Below, in pieces: positions 34,489 to 43,005 of a DNA stretch of 46,825 nucleotides. The position numbers and the translations under genes are program-made. Origin of the DNA: an uncultured Acidimicrobiales bacterium (GTDB lineage: Bacteria > Actinomycetota > Acidimicrobiia > Acidimicrobiales > SZUA-35); the NCBI GenBank assembly GCA_937925335.1, contig CALEWY010000083.1, positions 1 through 46,825 of the forward strand. Direction: 5' to 3'. Every line of letters starts with the position of its first letter. Positions within the stretch are counted from its first letter, which is position 1. The notes below the pieces were generated by a model that saw only the letters and a list, made by a program, of their open reading frames with translations, did no database searches and was not told where the DNA came from.

Positions 34489-34860
34489 ATGAGTCTTTAC
34501 GATCTGAACCAGCGAAACCAGATCAACGTGCAGCGACACGCGCTCAGTACGACCCAGAGCGAAGTGATGGACCAGCGACGACGGTCCGAGAATGAAATTG
34601 CACTCCTGGAGCAGCGAATCGAACGGTTGACCCTTCTGTGCGAGGCCATGTGGGACCTCGTTGCGAAGACGACGGGGTTGACCGGTGAGCATCTTGCTCG
34701 GCAAGTCGATGTGTTCGATGCCCGGAATGCGAACCGTGACGGTTCCAGTTCTCGTGGTGCCACGCAATGCTCCTGTGGCGCGATGGTGAGCACCAAAGTT
34801 ATGCGCTGCCAGTTCTGCGGTGAAGCGGCTCCTGCCCGCTCACTGTTCGACATGATCTGA
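34489..34860 (+). CDS. Small coiled-coil plus zinc-ribbon protein
   Basis: A 123-residue protein of unknown function. Residues about 22-60 form a heptad-rich coiled coil (RRRSENEIALLEQRIERLTL), and the C-terminus has CSCGAMVSTK and MRCQFCGEAA, a CxC...CxxC zinc ribbon. The layout suits a homodimeric adaptor. The ATG sits where a TATTGG box at three bases would be too close, and no ribosome site is clear. A TTGATCAA palindrome lies at about 34451. deoC follows. Confidence 0.62.
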   Translation: MSLYDLNQRNQINVQRHALSTTQSEVMDQRRRSENEIALLEQRIERLTLLCEAMWDLVAKTTGLTGEHLARQVDVFDARNANRDGSSSRGATQCSCGAMVSTKVMRCQFCGEAAPARSLFDMI

Positions 34861-34934
34861 TCCTCTCCACCAGCAAAAAGGGCGACACCGATGAGCACGA
34901 ACCAATTCCTGGATCTCGACCTGGACTCCGCCGA

Positions 34935-34959
34935 GTCAACGTTTATTGACTCGCGTCAA
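34935..34959. promoter_or_regulatory. Triple GTCAA/TTGAC half-sites upstream of deoC
   Basis: GTCAA (34935-34939), TTGAC (34946-34950) and GTCAA (34955-34959) form two overlapping inverted repeats with six- and four-base spacers. They end one base before the TAGTGT box at 34961, where a repressor would cover the promoter. Confidence 0.52.
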
Positions 34960-34960
34960 T

Positions 34961-34966
34961 TAGTGT
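34961..34966 (+). promoter_or_regulatory. -10 hexamer of deoC
   Basis: TAGTGT lies eight bases before ATG 34975. It is one reason for choosing that start over the upstream ATG 34891. Confidence 0.48.
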
Positions 34967-34974
34967 CCGGCTCT

Positions 34975-35643
34975 ATGGACGCAACGCTGACTCGACATGC
35001 CTTGGCGGGGATGATTGATCACACCAATCTCCGACCGGATGCGACGCCGGACGCGATTGAGGCGCTCTGTCGACATGCGAACGAATTCGGCGTGAAGTCG
35101 ATCTGCGTGTCGCCGAACATGCTCCCGTTGCCCTCTATGGCGCTGCGAGAAGACATCTGCGTCGGCACCGTGTGTGGCTTTCCTTCAGGCGCTCACACCC
35201 GCGAGGTCAAAGCGGCTGAGGCGACGCTGGCTGTTGAGGCCGGTGCATCAGAGATCGACGTTGTCGTCGATCTTGGACTCGTCAAGGCTGGTCGCTGGAG
35301 CGACGTCGAGGCCGACATTGCTCTCCTGCGTCGTGCCGTTCCCTTCGTGACCCTCAAGGTGATCATCGAGTCGGCTGCGCTCACCAACGACCAGATCATG
35401 AAGAGCTGCAAAGTGGTCGTCGACGCTGGCGCCGACTTCGTCAAGACCTCAACCGGCTTTCATCCCGCCGGTGGAGCAACGCTGCCCGCCGTCTCACTGA
35501 TGGCCCGCACCGTCGGCGGCCAGGTCGGCGTGAAGGCCTCGGGTGGCATCCGAACCCTGCAGGATGCGAAGGCGATGATCGAATGCGGAGCCACCCGGCT
35601 CGGCACCTCATCCACCGCCGACATCCTCGCTAGTCTGGACTAG
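34975..35643 (+). CDS. deoC: Deoxyribose-phosphate aldolase
   Basis: A 222-residue class I aldolase that splits 2-deoxyribose 5-phosphate into glyceraldehyde 3-phosphate and acetaldehyde. The TIM barrel begins [31 protein letters not shown] and the Schiff-base region [15 protein letters not shown] are visible, followed by [11 protein letters not shown] 34975 gives normal family length and is directly served by a -10 box and GTCAA operator. An ATG at 34891 would add 28 unconserved residues and place operator sequence inside the gene. It belongs to nucleoside salvage with add and upp nearby. Confidence 0.93.
   Translation: MDATLTRHALAGMIDHTNLRPDATPDAIEALCRHANEFGVKSICVSPNMLPLPSMALREDICVGTVCGFPSGAHTREVKAAEATLAVEAGASEIDVVVDLGLVKAGRWSDVEADIALLRRAVPFVTLKVIIESAALTNDQIMKSCKVVVDAGADFVKTSTGFHPAGGATLPAVSLMARTVGGQVGVKASGGIRTLQDAKAMIECGATRLGTSSTADILASLD
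35630..35643. promoter_or_regulatory. Perfect dyad across the deoC stop
   Basis: CTAGTC-TG-GACTAG spans the last codons and stop of deoC, 26 bases before yqgE. It may be an operator for yqgE or chance, since part of it is coding. Confidence 0.25.
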
Positions 35644-35668
35644 TGCTCCGACCGCAAACCTCTGCGTG

Positions 35669-36211
35669 ATGCCACAGCCGTCGCTCACGGGCCGGCTTCT
35701 GATCTCGAAGCCGAGTCTTCCCGACCCAAACTTCGACGGAACCATCACGCTTCTGCTCGAGCACGGCAACGAAGGTGCGCTCGGTGTGATCATCAACCGA
35801 CCGTCCGAGTTAGCGATCGCTGACGCCTTTCCACTGTGGGGCTCCTCGTCGCCTGAACCAGGTGTGGTCTTCGCCGGCGGACCGGTCGAACGCCGAGCCA
35901 TGATCGTCCTCGGCGCCTCGGCAACCGAGCAGGGCGCATTGCCGCTCGGGCTGCACAGCGTAGATCTCGAGGAAGGCACGCCACCTCGCTCCGATGGTGT
36001 CGATCGCATCCGCGTGTATGCCGGTTATGCCGGGTGGGGAGCGGGCCAGCTCGAAGAAGAGATCGGTCGAGGCTCCTGGTGGACCGCCGATGCTCAGCTC
36101 GACGACCTCTTCGCCCCCGAACCTCGAGCCCTTTGGGGCGCCGTGATGCGACGCGAAGGCGGCGAACTCCGCTGGTTCGAGAACTACCCCGCCGACCCGT
36201 CCCTCAACTAG
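35669..36211 (+). CDS. YqgE/AlgH-family (UPF0301) protein
   Basis: A 180-residue protein. Family signatures are LTGRLLISKPSLPDPNFDGT at the start, HGNEGALGVIINRP, then VFAGGPVERRAMIVLG and VYAGYAGWGAGQLEEEIGRG. The family is widespread, but its biochemical role is unsettled; in Pseudomonas AlgH has been linked to alginate and other regulation. ATG 35669 is preferred to the GTG just before it. It starts 25 bases after the deoC stop, suggesting co-transcription, and ends six bases from the convergent ABC permease. Confidence 0.9.
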   Translation: MPQPSLTGRLLISKPSLPDPNFDGTITLLLEHGNEGALGVIINRPSELAIADAFPLWGSSSPEPGVVFAGGPVERRAMIVLGASATEQGALPLGLHSVDLEEGTPPRSDGVDRIRVYAGYAGWGAGQLEEEIGRGSWWTADAQLDDLFAPEPRALWGAVMRREGGELRWFENYPADPSLN

Positions 36212-36217
36212 CAGGGT

Positions 36218-37777
36218 TTAGGCAGCGAGGATCGACACGATCTCGGGGGTTCGATTGGTTGCGCGGCGCCCGGCCCAGGCCGTGGTGGCGGTCCAGATCG
36301 CAGCGCCGTAGATCGGCGACAACACGATGACCAGCAGCCCCCAGGCTGCGTCCTCTCGTGCTTGAGCGAGGCCGATCAGGATCGGTGCGGCGAAGGCGAG
36401 CCCGACAAAAACGCCGACGACGGTGACGAGACCGTTGAGGCAGCCTGAGCCCGGTGCGTTGGTGGCGAACGGATTCGGCGAGTCGTCATCGGGGAATGGC
36501 GTCGGTGCCAAGACCGACGTGACCGCGCCAACACCCGAGCCAGCCAGTGCCATGCCGATCGCCGCACACAGCGCGATCGGGACGAACTTCCAGCCGCCCG
36601 TCCAGGCCGCGGTCCCGAAGGTGATCAGCCCGGCCGATGCAAGTCCGAGCAGGGCGAAGGCGAGCGAACGGCCACGGAGAACGGGCGTGAGCGTCGGCAA
36701 CGCCAACGACTCGGCCCACAGTGCTCGCCCGTCCGGCCCGAGCAGGTTTGATCCAGTCACGCCGGCCGTGAGCCCTGGGATGCAGCCGAGCAACACCGCT
36801 TGAGGATCGCGGCTCAAGATGGCGGCGATGAACGGGGCGCCTCCAACGACGAGAACGATCCCCTGGCTCACCACCTGCACTCGATAGCGAGGGTGGCGAC
36901 GCAGGTATCGAGTCTCCTTGGCGAGCACCGCTCGAATTGGACGAACCGACCCCGGCGCGTCTGATGCAAAGTGCCCGCCAACGTCGGTTTCAACCGACGA
37001 CTCTTCGACGTTCTCAAGGACCCACGTCAACACGTCGACCCACGCCCGCAACATCACGACGATCAAGACGCCAGTGGCTGCCAGTTCGACGAGCGGCACC
37101 CACACCTCACCAGCGGAGGCCCGCCCGATCGCGTCGGCCGACCAGCCGAGTGGGGTGAGACGGACGACGTCGGCAATCGGCGCGAGCCGTTCGATGGAAG
37201 GAGCTCCTCCCGCCACGGCAAGAGCTTGTCCGCCAAGGCCAACGACGCCGGCGGCGAGACCCGCCGCAAGTGTCGTGATGTCTCGACTCTTTCGCTTTCG
37301 CAGGCCAGCGCCGAGGGCCGTGAGCGCAAGCCGCGAACCCGACGTGGCGAACACCACCGTCATGACCGATGCGAGTGCGGCCAGCAACCCGTGCCCGATG
37401 GTTGGTGCCTGTGATGTGAGCCCAAGCAACGGCAACATGGCGGCGAGCGGCCCCGGTCCGATCACGGCGGCGGTCGCCATGCCCCCGGCGAGTGCGCGCG
37501 GATCGAGGCCGAAGGTGCCAAGTCGACTCGTGTCGATCGTTTCGTCAGACGCGCCGAAGAGCAGCGGGCCGACGAGCCAGCCGAGCGTGATCACTCCACC
37601 GATGAGCGGAGCGACGGTGACCCGCTCAGCGTCGTTGAGCCCCATCACGATCAGAGCGATCGAGCCGCCGCCGACGAGCGCCAATGCCGTGAACAAGATC
37701 AGGCCCAGTGCGCCGTCAGACGAGCGGAGCGCGTTGCGAAGCAGTCGGAGTTTGAGCCGAGCGAACAGCCCGATCAT
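36218..37777 (-). CDS. ABC-2 type exporter permease
   Basis: A 519-residue membrane protein with roughly twelve helices (ALGLILFTALALVGGGSIAL and others) and a cytosolic middle part (SSVETDVGGHFASDAPG to ETRYLRRHPRYR). It should form the channel for the ATPase encoded just upstream. The ATG has GAGG eight bases before it. The 76 bases between the ATPase stop and this start contain a run of CCG/CAC triplets on the reverse strand but no start codon that would extend the protein. Cargo is unknown. Confidence 0.8.
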   Translation of the reverse strand: MIGLFARLKLRLLRNALRSSDGALGLILFTALALVGGGSIALIVMGLNDAERVTVAPLIGGVITLGWLVGPLLFGASDETIDTSRLGTFGLDPRALAGGMATAAVIGPGPLAAMLPLLGLTSQAPTIGHGLLAALASVMTVVFATSGSRLALTALGAGLRKRKSRDITTLAAGLAAGVVGLGGQALAVAGGAPSIERLAPIADVVRLTPLGWSADAIGRASAGEVWVPLVELAATGVLIVVMLRAWVDVLTWVLENVEESSVETDVGGHFASDAPGSVRPIRAVLAKETRYLRRHPRYRVQVVSQGIVLVVGGAPFIAAILSRDPQAVLLGCIPGLTAGVTGSNLLGPDGRALWAESLALPTLTPVLRGRSLAFALLGLASAGLITFGTAAWTGGWKFVPIALCAAIGMALAGSGVGAVTSVLAPTPFPDDDSPNPFATNAPGSGCLNGLVTVVGVFVGLAFAAPILIGLAQAREDAAWGLLVIVLSPIYGAAIWTATTAWAGRRATNRTPEIVSILAA

Positions 37778-37853
37778 GCCGTCGACCTCGATGCTGGTTT
37801 CGCAATCGACGTCGTCGTGATGGTGGTGGTGGCGGCGGCGGTGGCGGTCGCGA

Positions 37854-38636
37854 TCACGGGCCAAGCCAGTCGAGGTCGACGGCAGCGGCTTCCGCGCCGA
37901 CTGCCGCCGCGAACACATCTTCAAGTCGCCGCTGATCGCACAACTCAGCGGTGGGGCCTTCGGCCACAACATTTCCCGCGTGGACCACGGCGACGTGGTC
38001 ACACAGTCGCTCGACAACTTCCATCACGTGGCTCGAAAACACCACTGTGGCGCCACCTTCGACGAGGCGTTCGAGCAACGCTCGTAAGACACGAACCGAA
38101 AGTGGATCGACCGACTCGAACGGTTCGTCGAGGAACAACACCTTCGGACGATGCAGCACCGCTGCGCCGAGGGCCGCCTTCTTCCGCATGCCAGCGGAGT
38201 AGTCGATGATGAGGCGTGAACCGGCCTCGGTGAGATCGAGAACATCCAGCAGTTCGTCGGCTCGTTGGCGAGCAACCACGCGATCGAGCCCTCGCAAGAG
38301 CCCGACATATTCGAGCAGCTCTCGCCCGGTCAACCGCTCGAATAGGCGCAGATCCTCAGGCACGACGCCGATGCGTTGTTTGACGGCTCGGGTGTCGCTC
38401 CACACGTCGAGACCATCGACGATGGCAGTGCCGGCATCGGGACGGAGGAGACCCGAGGCGATCTTCAGCGTTGTCGACTTCCCGGCACCGTTTGGCCCAA
38501 CCACGCCGAAGAACGTGCCTTGGGGAACGATGAGGTTGAGCGAGTCGACCGCTCGCTTCTGGCCGAAGCTCTTCTCGATGCCGCGCAGCTCGACGGCGTT
38601 GGTCAACCTAGAGCCCGGCGTCGCGGAGGGCGGCAT
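37854..38636 (-). CDS. ABC transporter ATP-binding protein
   Basis: A 260-residue ATPase for the adjacent permease. Walker A is [10 protein letters not shown], the Q-loop lies near [12 protein letters not shown], the signature is [14 protein letters not shown] (a variant of LSGGQ), Walker B is [12 protein letters not shown] and the switch His is in [12 protein letters not shown]. The SAGM variant fits ABC-2 drug/antibiotic-type exporters. The start overlaps the end of add by 29 bases if ATG 38636 is used; a TTG at 38607 directly after the add stop is the alternative. Confidence 0.87.
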   Translation of the reverse strand: MPPSATPGSRLTNAVELRGIEKSFGQKRAVDSLNLIVPQGTFFGVVGPNGAGKSTTLKIASGLLRPDAGTAIVDGLDVWSDTRAVKQRIGVVPEDLRLFERLTGRELLEYVGLLRGLDRVVARQRADELLDVLDLTEAGSRLIIDYSAGMRKKAALGAAVLHRPKVLFLDEPFESVDPLSVRVLRALLERLVEGGATVVFSSHVMEVVERLCDHVAVVHAGNVVAEGPTAELCDQRRLEDVFAAAVGAEAAAVDLDWLGP

Positions 38637-39684
38637 AGCGAGGTTTGATGATCTCGTTGATGATTTTGAGACGCTGCTCGAACGGCCAGAACGCACTCTT
38701 CATTGCGTTGAGAGTGAGCCATTCCATGTCGCCGAGTCCGTAGCCAAAGGCCTCGTGAAGCTTGGCGAACTCGTCGCTCAAGGCCACGTCACTCATCAAG
38801 CGGTTGTCGGTGTTGATGGTGACTCGGAATCGCAGTCGGCGCAGAAGTGCGATCGGGTGATCGGCGATCGAGGCCGCGGCTCCGGTGTTGACGTTGGACG
38901 TTGGGCAAACCTCGAGCGGCACCCGAGTGTCACGAACGAACGACGCCAAGCGGCCGAGCTCAGCGCTGCCATCCTCATCGACGGTGATGTCGTCGACGAT
39001 GCGCATGCCGTGCCCGAGGCGCTCAGCGCCGCAATAGGCGAGCGCTTCTTGAATCGATGGAAGGCCAAACGCCTCGCCGGCGTGAATCGTGATGTGGAAG
39101 TTCTCGCGGAGGCAGTACTGGAAGGCGTCGAGGTGGCGGGTGGGAGGGAAGCCCGCTTCCGGTCCCGCGATATCGAAGCCAACAACGCCGGCATCGCGAT
39201 GGCGAACGGCGAGTTCTGCAATGTCTTGGCTGCGGGCGGCCTGGCGCATCGCCGAGCAGATCAAACCGATCGTGAGGTCGGTACCGGCCGAGCCCGATGC
39301 GAGGCCTCGGGTTGCCGCCTCGACGACCTCGTCGAGCGTCAATCCACGCTCGATGTGTTGCTCGGGAGCGAAACGAACCTCGGCGTAGACAACACCGTCG
39401 TTTGCAAGATCTTCCGCCGCCTCGTGCGCCATGCGTTCGATCGCGTCGGCGGTCTGCGTGACACCAACGGTGTGGGCGAAGGTTTCGAGATAGAGCTCGA
39501 GCTTGTTGCGGTCAGCCCCGCGGCGAACCCACGCGGCCAAATCGTCGGGATCGGTAGTGGGCAGACCGTCGTAGCCGGTCTCGGCTGCAAGCTCGATCAC
39601 CGACGTTGAGCGCATGCCGCCATCGAGGTGATCGTGAAGGAGGACTTTGGGAGCTCGGACGAAGATCTCGGGAGCAAGTTGCAT
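38608..39684 (-). CDS. add: Adenosine deaminase
   Basis: A 358-residue TIM-barrel metalloenzyme that converts adenosine or deoxyadenosine to inosine. Zinc ligands and catalytic residues are visible in LLHDHLDGG (residues 14-22), [28 protein letters not shown] and [13 protein letters not shown] 39684 is used because TAACCT lies five bases upstream on the reverse strand. The ABC exporter genes follow at its 3' end with overlap, so the three may form one transcript although the functions are not obviously linked. Confidence 0.93.
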   Translation of the reverse strand: MQLAPEIFVRAPKVLLHDHLDGGMRSTSVIELAAETGYDGLPTTDPDDLAAWVRRGADRNKLELYLETFAHTVGVTQTADAIERMAHEAAEDLANDGVVYAEVRFAPEQHIERGLTLDEVVEAATRGLASGSAGTDLTIGLICSAMRQAARSQDIAELAVRHRDAGVVGFDIAGPEAGFPPTRHLDAFQYCLRENFHITIHAGEAFGLPSIQEALAYCGAERLGHGMRIVDDITVDEDGSAELGRLASFVRDTRVPLEVCPTSNVNTGAAASIADHPIALLRRLRFRVTINTDNRLMSDVALSDEFAKLHEAFGYGLGDMEWLTLNAMKSAFWPFEQRLKIINEIIKPRYAALRDAGL

Positions 39685-39689
39685 ACGAA

Positions 39690-39695
39690 AGGTTA
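39690..39695 (-). promoter_or_regulatory. -10 hexamer of add
   Basis: Reverse-strand TAACCT lies five bases before ATG 39684. It faces the divergent HAD-phosphatase gene across about 76 bases. Confidence 0.42.
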
Positions 39696-39760
39696 CTCGG
39701 TGCAACCCACCCAAGGTGGCAGGTCGCTACCGTTTCGCACCTGATGACCGATGGTGTGAG

Positions 39761-40501
39761 ATGAAGGATTCAGCGGCGAAACGAGCGTCGAACGCGCTCG
39801 AGATCAATCCTGACGTTGTCACGACGATCGGCTTCGATGCCGATGACACGCTCTGGCACTCCGAGACGTTCTTCGCCGTCACCGAAGATCGATTCCGATC
39901 ACTCCTCGCGCCCTGGTGCACGGTGGACGAAACGACGACTCGGCTGCTCGAACGAGAGCGCGAGAATCTGCAGTTCTTCGGCTACGGCATCAAGGGCTTC
40001 ACGCTCTCGATGATCGAGACGGCGATCGCGGCGAGTGACGGTGCGATCCCCATCGGAGCGGTCGAGCAGATCATCGCTTGGGGCAAAGAGATGTTGGCCC
40101 ATCCCGTCGATCTCATCGACGGTGTTGAAGCCACGCTCGATGCCGTCGGCCCTCACTATCGGCTCGTGCTGATCACCAAGGGTGATCTCTTCCACCAAGA
40201 ATCGAAGATCGCCGAGTCAGGGCTCGCAGAGCGGTTCGACGCCGTCGAGGTGCTCGCCGAGAAGGACCCGGTGAGCTACGGCCGCTTCCTTGAATCGATC
40301 GATGTTGACCCAGCCGAATTCTTGATGATCGGCAACTCGGCGAAGTCCGACGTGCTCCCGATCATCGAGCTCGGTGGGCAGGCTGTGCAGGTTCCCTACA
40401 AGCTCACGTGGGGAGTCGAACGAGTCGAGGACGAATCCTCCTGGCCGGTCCTCGATTCGATCTCAGATCTGCCCCAGGTCCTGAAGCTCACCCTGGACTG
40501 A
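39761..40501 (+). CDS. HAD-superfamily hydrolase
   Basis: A 246-residue phosphatase. The catalytic DxD motif is GFDADDTLWHSE (about residues 24-35); motif II is LVLITKGD, a Lys is in LAEKDPVSYG, and the final acidic motif is MIGNSAKSDVLP, where the usual two Asp of motif IV are reduced to one. A small MTDGVR ORF at 39744 ends inside the ATGA of this start, behind a TACCGT box, which hints at coupled translation. The substrate is unknown, but add, upp and purK nearby make a nucleotide or sugar phosphate plausible. Confidence 0.85.
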   Translation: MKDSAAKRASNALEINPDVVTTIGFDADDTLWHSETFFAVTEDRFRSLLAPWCTVDETTTRLLERERENLQFFGYGIKGFTLSMIETAIAASDGAIPIGAVEQIIAWGKEMLAHPVDLIDGVEATLDAVGPHYRLVLITKGDLFHQESKIAESGLAERFDAVEVLAEKDPVSYGRFLESIDVDPAEFLMIGNSAKSDVLPIIELGGQAVQVPYKLTWGVERVEDESSWPVLDSISDLPQVLKLTLD

Positions 40502-40526
40502 GGGCCGGCTCATTGCGGCGCCGACG

Positions 40527-41087
40527 ATGAGCGAGCGATACTCGGGCATGTCGAAACCCAGCTACGTCGGACTCCTGAACGCCATCGCTGTTGGTGAGGC
40601 TGCAGCCGAACCCATCTTCACCACGTGGGCCGATACGACCTCTGATGAGCAACTGGCCAAGGCGCTTCGGTTCGTCGGAATGCGTGAGCGCGAACATGGC
40701 GTGGCGTTTGCCAAGCGTCTGCTCGAGCTTGGCTACGAGGTGCGCAAACCCGAGGGTGATCCGGTTGCGAAGTCGGTGAAGGTTGCCGGTTCGTCGAAGT
40801 CCGACCTTGCCAAGTTCCGGGCGCTGAAGTTCGGCCGTGGATCGGCAAAGACCGACATCTTCGATTCGATGTTTGCCGACAAGACAATCGACCCGGTGAC
40901 CGGCGGGCTGCTTGGGCGATACATCGCCGAGGAGCGTGACTCGGGTCGGGTTCTGGCCGCCGAGTACGACCGCTTGGTCGCCGCGGACAAGAAGGCCGCC
41001 AAGGTGAAGGCCGCCAAGGCATCAGCCAAAAAGAAGGCGGCGAAAGCGAAAGCCGCCAAGAAGTCGACCGGCAAGAAGGCCGCCTAG
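40527..41087 (+). CDS. Ferritin-like protein with histone H1-like Lys/Ala tail
   Basis: A 186-residue protein. Residues about 8-150 are helical with a ferritin-like pattern (LLNAIAVGEAAAEPIFTTWA, RFVGMREREHGVAFAKRLL, GRYIAEERDSGRVLAAEYDR), including ExxH and EExxxG-type acidic sites. The last 35 residues are nearly all Lys and Ala (AAKVKAAKASAKKKAAKAK), like the tails of HupB and H1-type proteins. This combination suggests DNA association, as for Dps, but no Dps active-site pattern is certain. Start could also be ATG 40548. Its stop is 13 bases from the convergent upp stop. Confidence 0.65.
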   Translation: MSERYSGMSKPSYVGLLNAIAVGEAAAEPIFTTWADTTSDEQLAKALRFVGMREREHGVAFAKRLLELGYEVRKPEGDPVAKSVKVAGSSKSDLAKFRALKFGRGSAKTDIFDSMFADKTIDPVTGGLLGRYIAEERDSGRVLAAEYDRLVAADKKAAKVKAAKASAKKKAAKAKAAKKSTGKKAA

Positions 41088-41100
41088 CCAACGAATGGGT

Positions 41101-41745
41101 CTAGAGCGTGCCGTAGATGCGATCGCCCGCGTCGCCGAGACCCGGCACGATGTAGGCGTTCTCGTTCAACCGCTCATCGAGCGCAGCGAGCGTGATCGAC
41201 GCATTCGGATGTGCTGCTTGCACGGCGGCGACACCCTCGGGGCAGCCGATGATCGACAGCAGGCGAACGTTGTTTGCACCGGCTTGGGCGAGGTGGTCGA
41301 GCGCAGCGACTGCGCTGCCGCCGGTGGCCAGCATCGGGTCGACCAGGATGACTTCGCGCGAGTCGATCTGGCTCGGCAACTTGTCGTAGTAGGCAACGGG
41401 CTGATGCGTCTTGGGGTCGCGATACATACCGAGGTGGCCGACTCGAGCGTGGGGGAGCAGCGTGAGAATGGCATCGACCATCACCAGGCCAGCTCGCAAA
41501 ATGCCGACCACGGCAGGTGCACTGCCAGAGAGTTCGAGCGCTTCGGTCTCGGCAACAGGAGTTGTGACCTTGCGGGTGTTGGTTGGCAGATCGCGCAACG
41601 CCTCGTATGCGATCAGGAGTGTGATCTCCTGGCAAAGGGACCGGAACTCGGCCGACGGAGTCTCGACACTTCGCAAGAGGGTGATCTTGTGCGCCACAAG
41701 GGGGTGGTCGATGACGTTGACGTTGGCAGTTCCGAAGTCGTTCAC
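41101..41745 (-). CDS. upp: Uracil phosphoribosyltransferase
   Basis: A 214-residue salvage enzyme that makes UMP from uracil and PRPP. The PRPP-binding loop is VILVDPMLATGGSAVAALDHL (about residues 131-150), GILRAGLVMVDAI is the flexible loop region, and the uracil-binding end is AYIVPGLGDAGDRIYGT. GTG 41745 lies six bases after TATCCT. purK ends 13 bases upstream, so the two genes are close, but upp has its own promoter signature. Confidence 0.95.
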   Translation of the reverse strand: MNDFGTANVNVIDHPLVAHKITLLRSVETPSAEFRSLCQEITLLIAYEALRDLPTNTRKVTTPVAETEALELSGSAPAVVGILRAGLVMVDAILTLLPHARVGHLGMYRDPKTHQPVAYYDKLPSQIDSREVILVDPMLATGGSAVAALDHLAQAGANNVRLLSIIGCPEGVAAVQAAHPNASITLAALDERLNENAYIVPGLGDAGDRIYGTL

Positions 41746-41751
41746 GGGGCG

Positions 41752-41757
41752 AGGATA
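41752..41757 (-). promoter_or_regulatory. -10 hexamer of upp
   Basis: Reverse-strand TATCCT lies six bases before GTG 41745, between purK and upp. Confidence 0.5.
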
Positions 41758-41758
41758 G

Positions 41759-42904
41759 TCACCACGGCCGTCGACCTTGGAGGGCGGCCTCCGCTCGACG
41801 AGCCATGTCTCGTGCGAGCTCGTGATCGTCGGCGAGAGCGGTGACGTGCCCGAGCTTGCGGCCGGGCTTCGGCCGCTTGCCATAGAGGTGCACGTGTACG
41901 CCTTCGACCGAGAGCGCTTCGCTGAGATGTTCGGCCGGATCAACCCCGTCGAACCCGCCGAGAATGTTCATCGTGACGGCGGCCGGTGCCACCTGCCAGG
42001 TGGGCCCAAGCGGCAGATCCAAGACCGCTCGAACGTGGTTCTCGAACTGTGAGGTCGGCGTCGACTCGATGGTGTGGTGCCCGGCATTGTGAGGGCGAGC
42101 AGCCAACTCGTTGACGACGAGGCCCTCCGTGGTCAAGAACAGTTCGACGGCGAGAACTCCGACGGCATCGAGCTCGTCAGCGATTCGAGTGGCGAGCTCT
42201 TTCGCCTCAGTGGCCACTCGGTGGCCAACCGATGCGGGGGAGCGGATCTCGCGGACGACACCGTCGGTCTGCACGGTTTCGGTGACGGGGTAGGCGCGGG
42301 TGTTGCCGCCCGGACGGCGAACGACGATGACGACCAGCTCTTTGATGATGGGCTGGAAGTTCTCAGCCATCAGCTCGCGGTCGGCGTTCTCGCTGAGTAC
42401 CGCCATCGCCTCATGCTGGTTCTCGACGATCCACACGCCCTTCTCGCCAGGCCGGCCGGCACGAATCGATTTGAGCACAACCGGCCAGTCGAACACGGCC
42501 GAGAAGTCGATCAGGTCGTCAGGGCTGCGAACCTCGGAAAAGACCGGAACAGGAAAGCCTCGATTGAGCAACACGCGACGCTGATGCATCTTGTCGAATG
42601 CGGCGGCGACGGTCTTCGTTCCTGGCCGGATCTTGGCGCCGGATTCTTCGAGACGGCGGAGCAGGCCGAGATCAAGACGCTCGTGTTCGAAGGTGATTAC
42701 CTCGCAGGTGTCGGCGAAACCGACGAGGGAATCAGGGTGGCCAAAGACGGCGTCTGGTGCGGCCAAAGCGGCCGAATCGTCGCTCTCCTCTGCGAGCAGG
42801 CGCGGCGTGATGCCGAGTTTGACGGCGGCTTGGTGGGTCATCCGGGCGATCTGGCCAGCCCCGACGATGCCAAGGCGATAGAGCGCAGGGAAGTCGCTGG
42901 ACAC
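41759..42904 (-). CDS. purK: N5-carboxyaminoimidazole ribonucleotide synthase
   Basis: A 381-residue ATP-grasp enzyme of purine synthesis that carboxylates AIR. The preATP-grasp Rossmann motif is LGIVGAGQIARM (residues 11-22). ATP-grasp signatures are FDKMHQRRVLLNRGFPVP, WPVVLKSIRAGRPGEKGVW and LFLTTEGLVVNELAARPHNAG. GTG 42904 is chosen because TACTCT lies seven bases upstream; GTG 42949 would add 15 residues without promoter or ribosome site. No purE is visible in the window. Confidence 0.9.
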   Translation of the reverse strand: MSSDFPALYRLGIVGAGQIARMTHQAAVKLGITPRLLAEESDDSAALAAPDAVFGHPDSLVGFADTCEVITFEHERLDLGLLRRLEESGAKIRPGTKTVAAAFDKMHQRRVLLNRGFPVPVFSEVRSPDDLIDFSAVFDWPVVLKSIRAGRPGEKGVWIVENQHEAMAVLSENADRELMAENFQPIIKELVVIVVRRPGGNTRAYPVTETVQTDGVVREIRSPASVGHRVATEAKELATRIADELDAVGVLAVELFLTTEGLVVNELAARPHNAGHHTIESTPTSQFENHVRAVLDLPLGPTWQVAPAAVTMNILGGFDGVDPAEHLSEALSVEGVHVHLYGKRPKPGRKLGHVTALADDHELARDMARRAEAALQGRRPW

Positions 42905-42911
42905 GTTGATG

Positions 42912-42917
42912 AGAGTA
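42912..42917 (-). promoter_or_regulatory. -10 hexamer of purK
   Basis: Reverse-strand TACTCT lies seven bases before GTG 42904. Confidence 0.45.
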
Positions 42918-42985
42918 GTGGTCTTCGCCGCTGTCCCTCGGGGATGCACAGAGTCGAAACACTCGTTGCCTCATCGCGGCGAAAA

Positions 42986-43001
42986 CGAGTCCGTAGACTC
43001 G
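42986..43001. promoter_or_regulatory. Perfect dyad over the -10 box of the amidohydrolase gene
   Basis: CGAGTC-CGTA-GACTCG contains TAGACT (42994-42999), which is six bases before ATG 43006. A second GAGTCG...CACTCG element lies about 30 bases upstream. A protein bound here would directly cover the promoter. Confidence 0.5.
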
Positions 43002-43005
43002 CCGT

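Noticed and set aside
36918..37820. Plus-strand open frame of about 300 codons inside the ABC permease
   Set aside because: Its product is a Ser/Thr/Pro/Arg-rich sequence typical of an antisense shadow, and the permease frame gives clear membrane helices.
37800..37853. His-rich N-terminal extension of the ABC permease
   Set aside because: The reverse frame reads a run of His and Arg from CAC and CGC triplets, but no start codon opens it and the ribosome site favours ATG 37777.
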